A stretch of DNA of 64,000 nucleotides from Eulemur rufifrons. Its lineage: Eukaryota > Chordata > Mammalia > Primates > Lemuridae. The translations under genes were made by a program, and so were the position numbers. Positions 60,674-64,000 of this stretch are shown one piece after another (position 1 is the stretch's first letter; every line of letters begins with the position of its first letter). The stretch is taken from NCBI RefSeq assembly GCF_041146395.1, contig NC_090989.1, positions 221,310,843 to 221,374,842 of the forward strand, written 5' to 3'. A model generated the notes under the pieces. The model worked only from the letters and a program-made list of their open reading frames with translations. It was not told where the DNA came from and made no database searches.

Positions 60674-61014
60674 TGATTTATTTTAAGGAATGGACACACA
60701 ATTAGTTATGGGGCTGGCAAGTCCAAAATGAGCTTGGCAGGGTGGCAGTCTGGAAATTGCAGTAGGAGCAGAAGTGGCAGCCTGGAGCCCGCAGGCAGTC
60801 TGGAGGCAGGATCCTTTCCTCCTCAGAGGACCTCAGTCTTTTCTCTTAAGGTCTTCAGCTGACTGGGTGAGGCCCACCCACATATGGAGGGTAATCTGCT
60901 TTACTCGGAGTCTACTGATTTAAATGGTTATCACACCTAAAAAATATATTTACAGCAGTATTTAGATTGGTGATTGCCAGATATCTGGGCACACAGCCTA
61001 GCCAATCTGACACG
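60590..61014 (-). mobile_element. MLT2-type LTR (ERVL)
   Basis: Reverse-oriented LTR: 'cttctccagaaaaacagaac', CT microsatellite (60639-60671), 'attgatttattttaaggaat', 'ggctggcaagtccaaaatga', 'ttcagctgactgggtgaggc', 'ggagggtaatctgctttact', ending 'tagccaatctgacac'. Solo; no internal region recognised. Confidence 0.85.
60639..60671. repeat. CT dinucleotide repeat
   Basis: About sixteen TC units within the MLT2 LTR, where that family normally carries a short version. Confidence 0.95.
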
Positions 61015-62713
61015 TAGATGGAGACATCACACTCTCTTCTTCCTGACCCGCTGATCTGAATCTGCCGTCTTTATTTCCTTCATTGCCCTCAGTTTCTGTG
61101 AGAACAACTGCCCTCATTCTGCGTGAATCCATCCATCTGTATTCTGGGTCCTTTTTCCTTTTACTTTCTCAGAAAAATCACTTTATCAATGATCTCTGAC
61201 TTCTTTATCTTCATTCTTTTCTTTATGTTATTTCATTTTCATATACAATTGTCCTAAACTATCTTCCATTTTTAAAAGAGAAATCCCTCTTAACTATCAA
61301 TCACCCTCTCATTTTCGCTACCCCATCCCTCCCTTAATGACTTTAATTCATTCCTGAAAATTCTATTGCTAAATGAAAAGTCATTAAATCAAGAAAATAT
61401 TTCCATTAATTTTAGTGGAAAAATTATGATGAATTTTATCAGAACCCATGATACCCAAATAATTTTCATAGGTAGTAAATATATATTGAATGATAAAAAC
61501 AAATTTTTATAAGTAGCAAAAAACATTTTGGAGGTCAATAATTTGTGCATTAAATGTGATATCATGAAAATTTCTTAACCTGAGTATTTCTCTTTGCATT
61601 ATTTTCTTCAACAAATTTTCAACCTTTTTGGGGCTTGTGGTATTTTCACTCAAAGTGCAGTTAAGGTAAAGTTATAGCAGAGAAACACACCCTCAGCACA
61701 AAATAAAGGCTAGACAAGAGAGTGCTTAGAAATGTGGAACTGATGCATGTGAAAAAAGACTGAGGAATCCTAGATGGTGCCATCTCCTTAGCTTTGCACT
61801 TGGCATATGCAAGGCAAATTATTTGGGTTTATACAAACATGAGTGCAATTCAAACTTATTTTGTATAATATTCTCTGACAAGAAACTGTTGTGTCAAGTA
61901 AATTGCTCAGTGTGATTTTGCCCGGAGCTAGAATACCAAAATATCACTTCTTGTAGAGTATTTGTCTGGTATGTTTTAGGTGAAAAAGTTATTATAATAA
62001 AACAGAAAGAATTGCCTCAAAAGTGGTATACTATCTCAAGAGCTATTATGGTGAAAATCCTTTTCTGACCTGCTATTGTATGTGGTAACCCAACTCTTCA
62101 CTGATAAACTTCCCAAAAGAGAAATATACTTTTGATTTCCCCACTGTCTCAATCTACCTCCACGGTTGTGTGGTTTCTGCCTCTCTTAATTTACTAAGTT
62201 CTCTTGCCAAGAACATTGCCAATTGACTGTCTTGTTTTTAAGTACAATATTTTGACTTGGCTTCTTGGAAGAATTTCATAGGGCAAATCATTTCCTCTTA
62301 TTTAAATATCTTTCTTCCCTTGATTTCAATTTTGTTTAAAAATATTTACTGATGGATCAGATACAATGTGTCAGAAACCATCCTAAGTGCTAGAGTTGTG
62401 GAGATGCATAAAAGCTGGACCCTGCCCTGGTGGTTTTTATAGGTCAGGGGTTGGGGTCAGGAGAAGACAGGTAAATGCTGCTTCAATATAATGTCATGGG
62501 TGTTGGGCTATAATTATGTTTAAGAGCAAAAAATAAAGGCAGTTAGTGATGGGGTGGGGAGAAACCTAGAAAAAGCTTTTCTGGAAAAAGTGGTACCTTA
62601 CCTGAGACTTAAATCTTAAGCATTAATATGGTTTCCAATTCTTCATATTTTCTTTCTATCTCTTTGTCTTTTCCTTTTCATTTCTCTTATTTTTGATACT
62701 TATGGTCCTCATT
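61015..62713. other. Intergenic, mostly unassigned
   Basis: 61350-61700 has the look of a decayed DNA transposon ('agtcattaaatcaagaaaat', 'caaagtgcagttaaggtaaa') but I cannot name it. 62340-62620 resembles the unassigned ancient repeat seen in the CEMIP2 introns. Confidence 0.35.
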
Positions 62714-63430
62714 TGTCTTAGCCTGTTTGTATTGCTATAACAAAATTCTTAGACTAGGTCATTTGTAAACTCTCACAAAAGTTCTGGAGGCTGAGAAGTC
62801 CAAGATCAAGGCGCCAGCAAATCTGGTGTTTGGTGAGGGCTGCTCTCTGCTTCCAAGATGGCATCTCTTGCTGCTTCCTCACCTGGCAGAAGCAATGAAC
62901 ACCGTGTCCTCACATGGTAGAAGGAGCAGAAGGGAAGAAGGGTGGAAGGGATAAACTCACTCCTCCAACTCCTTTAATAAGGTCACTAATCCCATCCATG
63001 AAGGCAGAACCCTCATGGCCTAATCACTTCCCAATGGCCTCACCTCTTTTTTTTTTTTTTTTTTTTTTGAGACAGAGTCTTGTTTTGTTGGCTGGGCTGG
63101 AGTACAGTAGAGTCGTCATAGCTCACTGCAACCTCCAACTCCCGGGGTCAAGCAATTCTTCATCAGCCTCCTGAGTAGTTGGGACTACAGGTGTGTAACA
63201 ACATACCCGGCTAATTTTTGTATTTTTTGTAGAGATGGGGGTCTCCCTCTTGCTCAGGCTGGTCTTGAACTCTGGAGCCCAAACAATCCTCCCACCTCAG
63301 CCTTGCAGAGTGCTAGGATTACAGGCATGAGTCACTGTGCCCGGCTATCCCTACGTCTTAATACTATCACCCTGGGGTATAAGTTCCAACATACAAATTT
63401 TGGAGGAATACATACATTGAAACCATAGCA
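62714..63430 (-). mobile_element. MLT1-type LTR split by an Alu
   Basis: Reverse-oriented LTR: 'tgtcttagcctgtttgtatt', 'agttctggaggctgagaagt', 'ccaagatcaaggcgccagca', 'tggcctaatcacttcccaat', then the Alu (63047-63345), then 'cttaatactatcaccctggg' and 'gaaaccatagca'. Ancient solo LTR. Confidence 0.85.
63047..63345 (-). mobile_element. AluJ-type element inside MLT1 LTR
   Basis: Poly(T) 63047-63068 followed by a diverged dimeric Alu ending near 'gtgcccggct'. It breaks the LTR between 'ggcctcacctc' and 'ctacgtcttaatac'. Confidence 0.9.
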
Positions 63431-63599
63431 CCAGTCTTCCCTCCTCGAGTGTAGGAACTTGTCTTCATTTATTTTGAGGTTCCTTAAAACCTCACGTTCA
63501 GAGCTGAGCTCACAATAGACTCCCACAGTATGTATGTTCTTGATGAATTTGGAGGATCTTATGAACTAAACATGATCTGATCAAACCATCACAAATTTC

Positions 63600-63735
63600 T
63601 ATCATTAGATATTATTGATCCTTTTATAAAGATGAAAATATGGAGACTAAGAGAGGTTAAATAACTAGTTCAAGGCCACTCTGAAAATGAGGACTGGCCC
63701 TTGGGTTCTGGAGCAGCAATCCTAATGGTCACAGG
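63600..63735 (+). repeat. MIR fragment
   Basis: 'aaatatggagactaagagag', 'gttaaataactagttcaagg' and 'ccactctgaaaatgaggact' match the MIR central block. The rest of the window (63736-64000) shows nothing recognised. Confidence 0.7.
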
Positions 63736-64000
63736 CTGAAAGATGGCTTTTGCTGTCTTGTATTGACTCACAAGAGCCCATTGTTAAATATTCAGGGGTT
63801 TTCAAGGTGGTTATTAAATCACTAGTAGCTTGAAATCAGCATGGTGTAAGTTTGTATACCACAAAAATTTGTAAACACTACAAATCAGGGCTCCTATGAG
63901 GGCCAGTTTGCAAGACTGGTTTAGTGTGTCTAGCCTGCTATTGCTTCCATGATTACGCCATAAAACACAGTTTCTAGTAAATGATACATCACAACCCACT

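Overview
The window reads as nuclear DNA from a strepsirrhine primate, most likely a lemur. This rests on several Alu elements with the strepsirrhine-type sequence (T-rich linker, 'gagtgagtgccgtggcgtca' box, 'ctatatatatttttag' spacer), on L1 3' ends of prosimian type, and on a host gene very close to human CEMIP2. It is an ordinary intron-rich, AT-rich mammalian locus. I see no operon, CRISPR array, rRNA or tRNA gene.

1-25.4 kb holds the 3' part of one protein-coding gene on the + strand: CEMIP2 (TMEM2), the cell-surface type II membrane protein that degrades hyaluronan. Eleven coding exons are visible (27-62 to 23376-23572). All their visible splice sites are GT-AG and their phases fit together. 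They encode about the last 582 residues, roughly residues 801-1383 if the protein is as long as in human. The stop codon is at 23570-23572. A 3' UTR of about 1.6-1.8 kb follows, with candidate poly(A) signals at 25184 and 25336-25345. The introns contain MIR, L1, Alu and one MLT1 LTR that begins only about 14 bases after an exon's 5' splice site.

25.4-64 kb is a gene desert. In human the downstream neighbour of CEMIP2 is the distant TRPM3, which fits. The region is a layered record of transposons: MER5-type and Charlie-type hAT elements, a Tigger element, an L2, many L1 pieces, MLT1 and MLT2 LTRs, and both old and lemur-type Alus. The clearest structures are (a) a MaLR element with two LTRs (32346-34621) inside an older L1, with 5-base target duplications; (b) a 2.67-kb autonomous-type hAT transposon (41688-44354) with perfect 8-base target duplications inside an MLT1 LTR, carrying a broken transposase gene and itself hit by an L1; (c) a near full-length L1 (49668-55349) with target duplications, a nested second L1 tail and a deleted reverse-transcriptase core.

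I found no evidence for a previously undescribed functional system. The best leads are the well-bounded hAT copy, the L1 antisense ORF and a foldback L1 segment.
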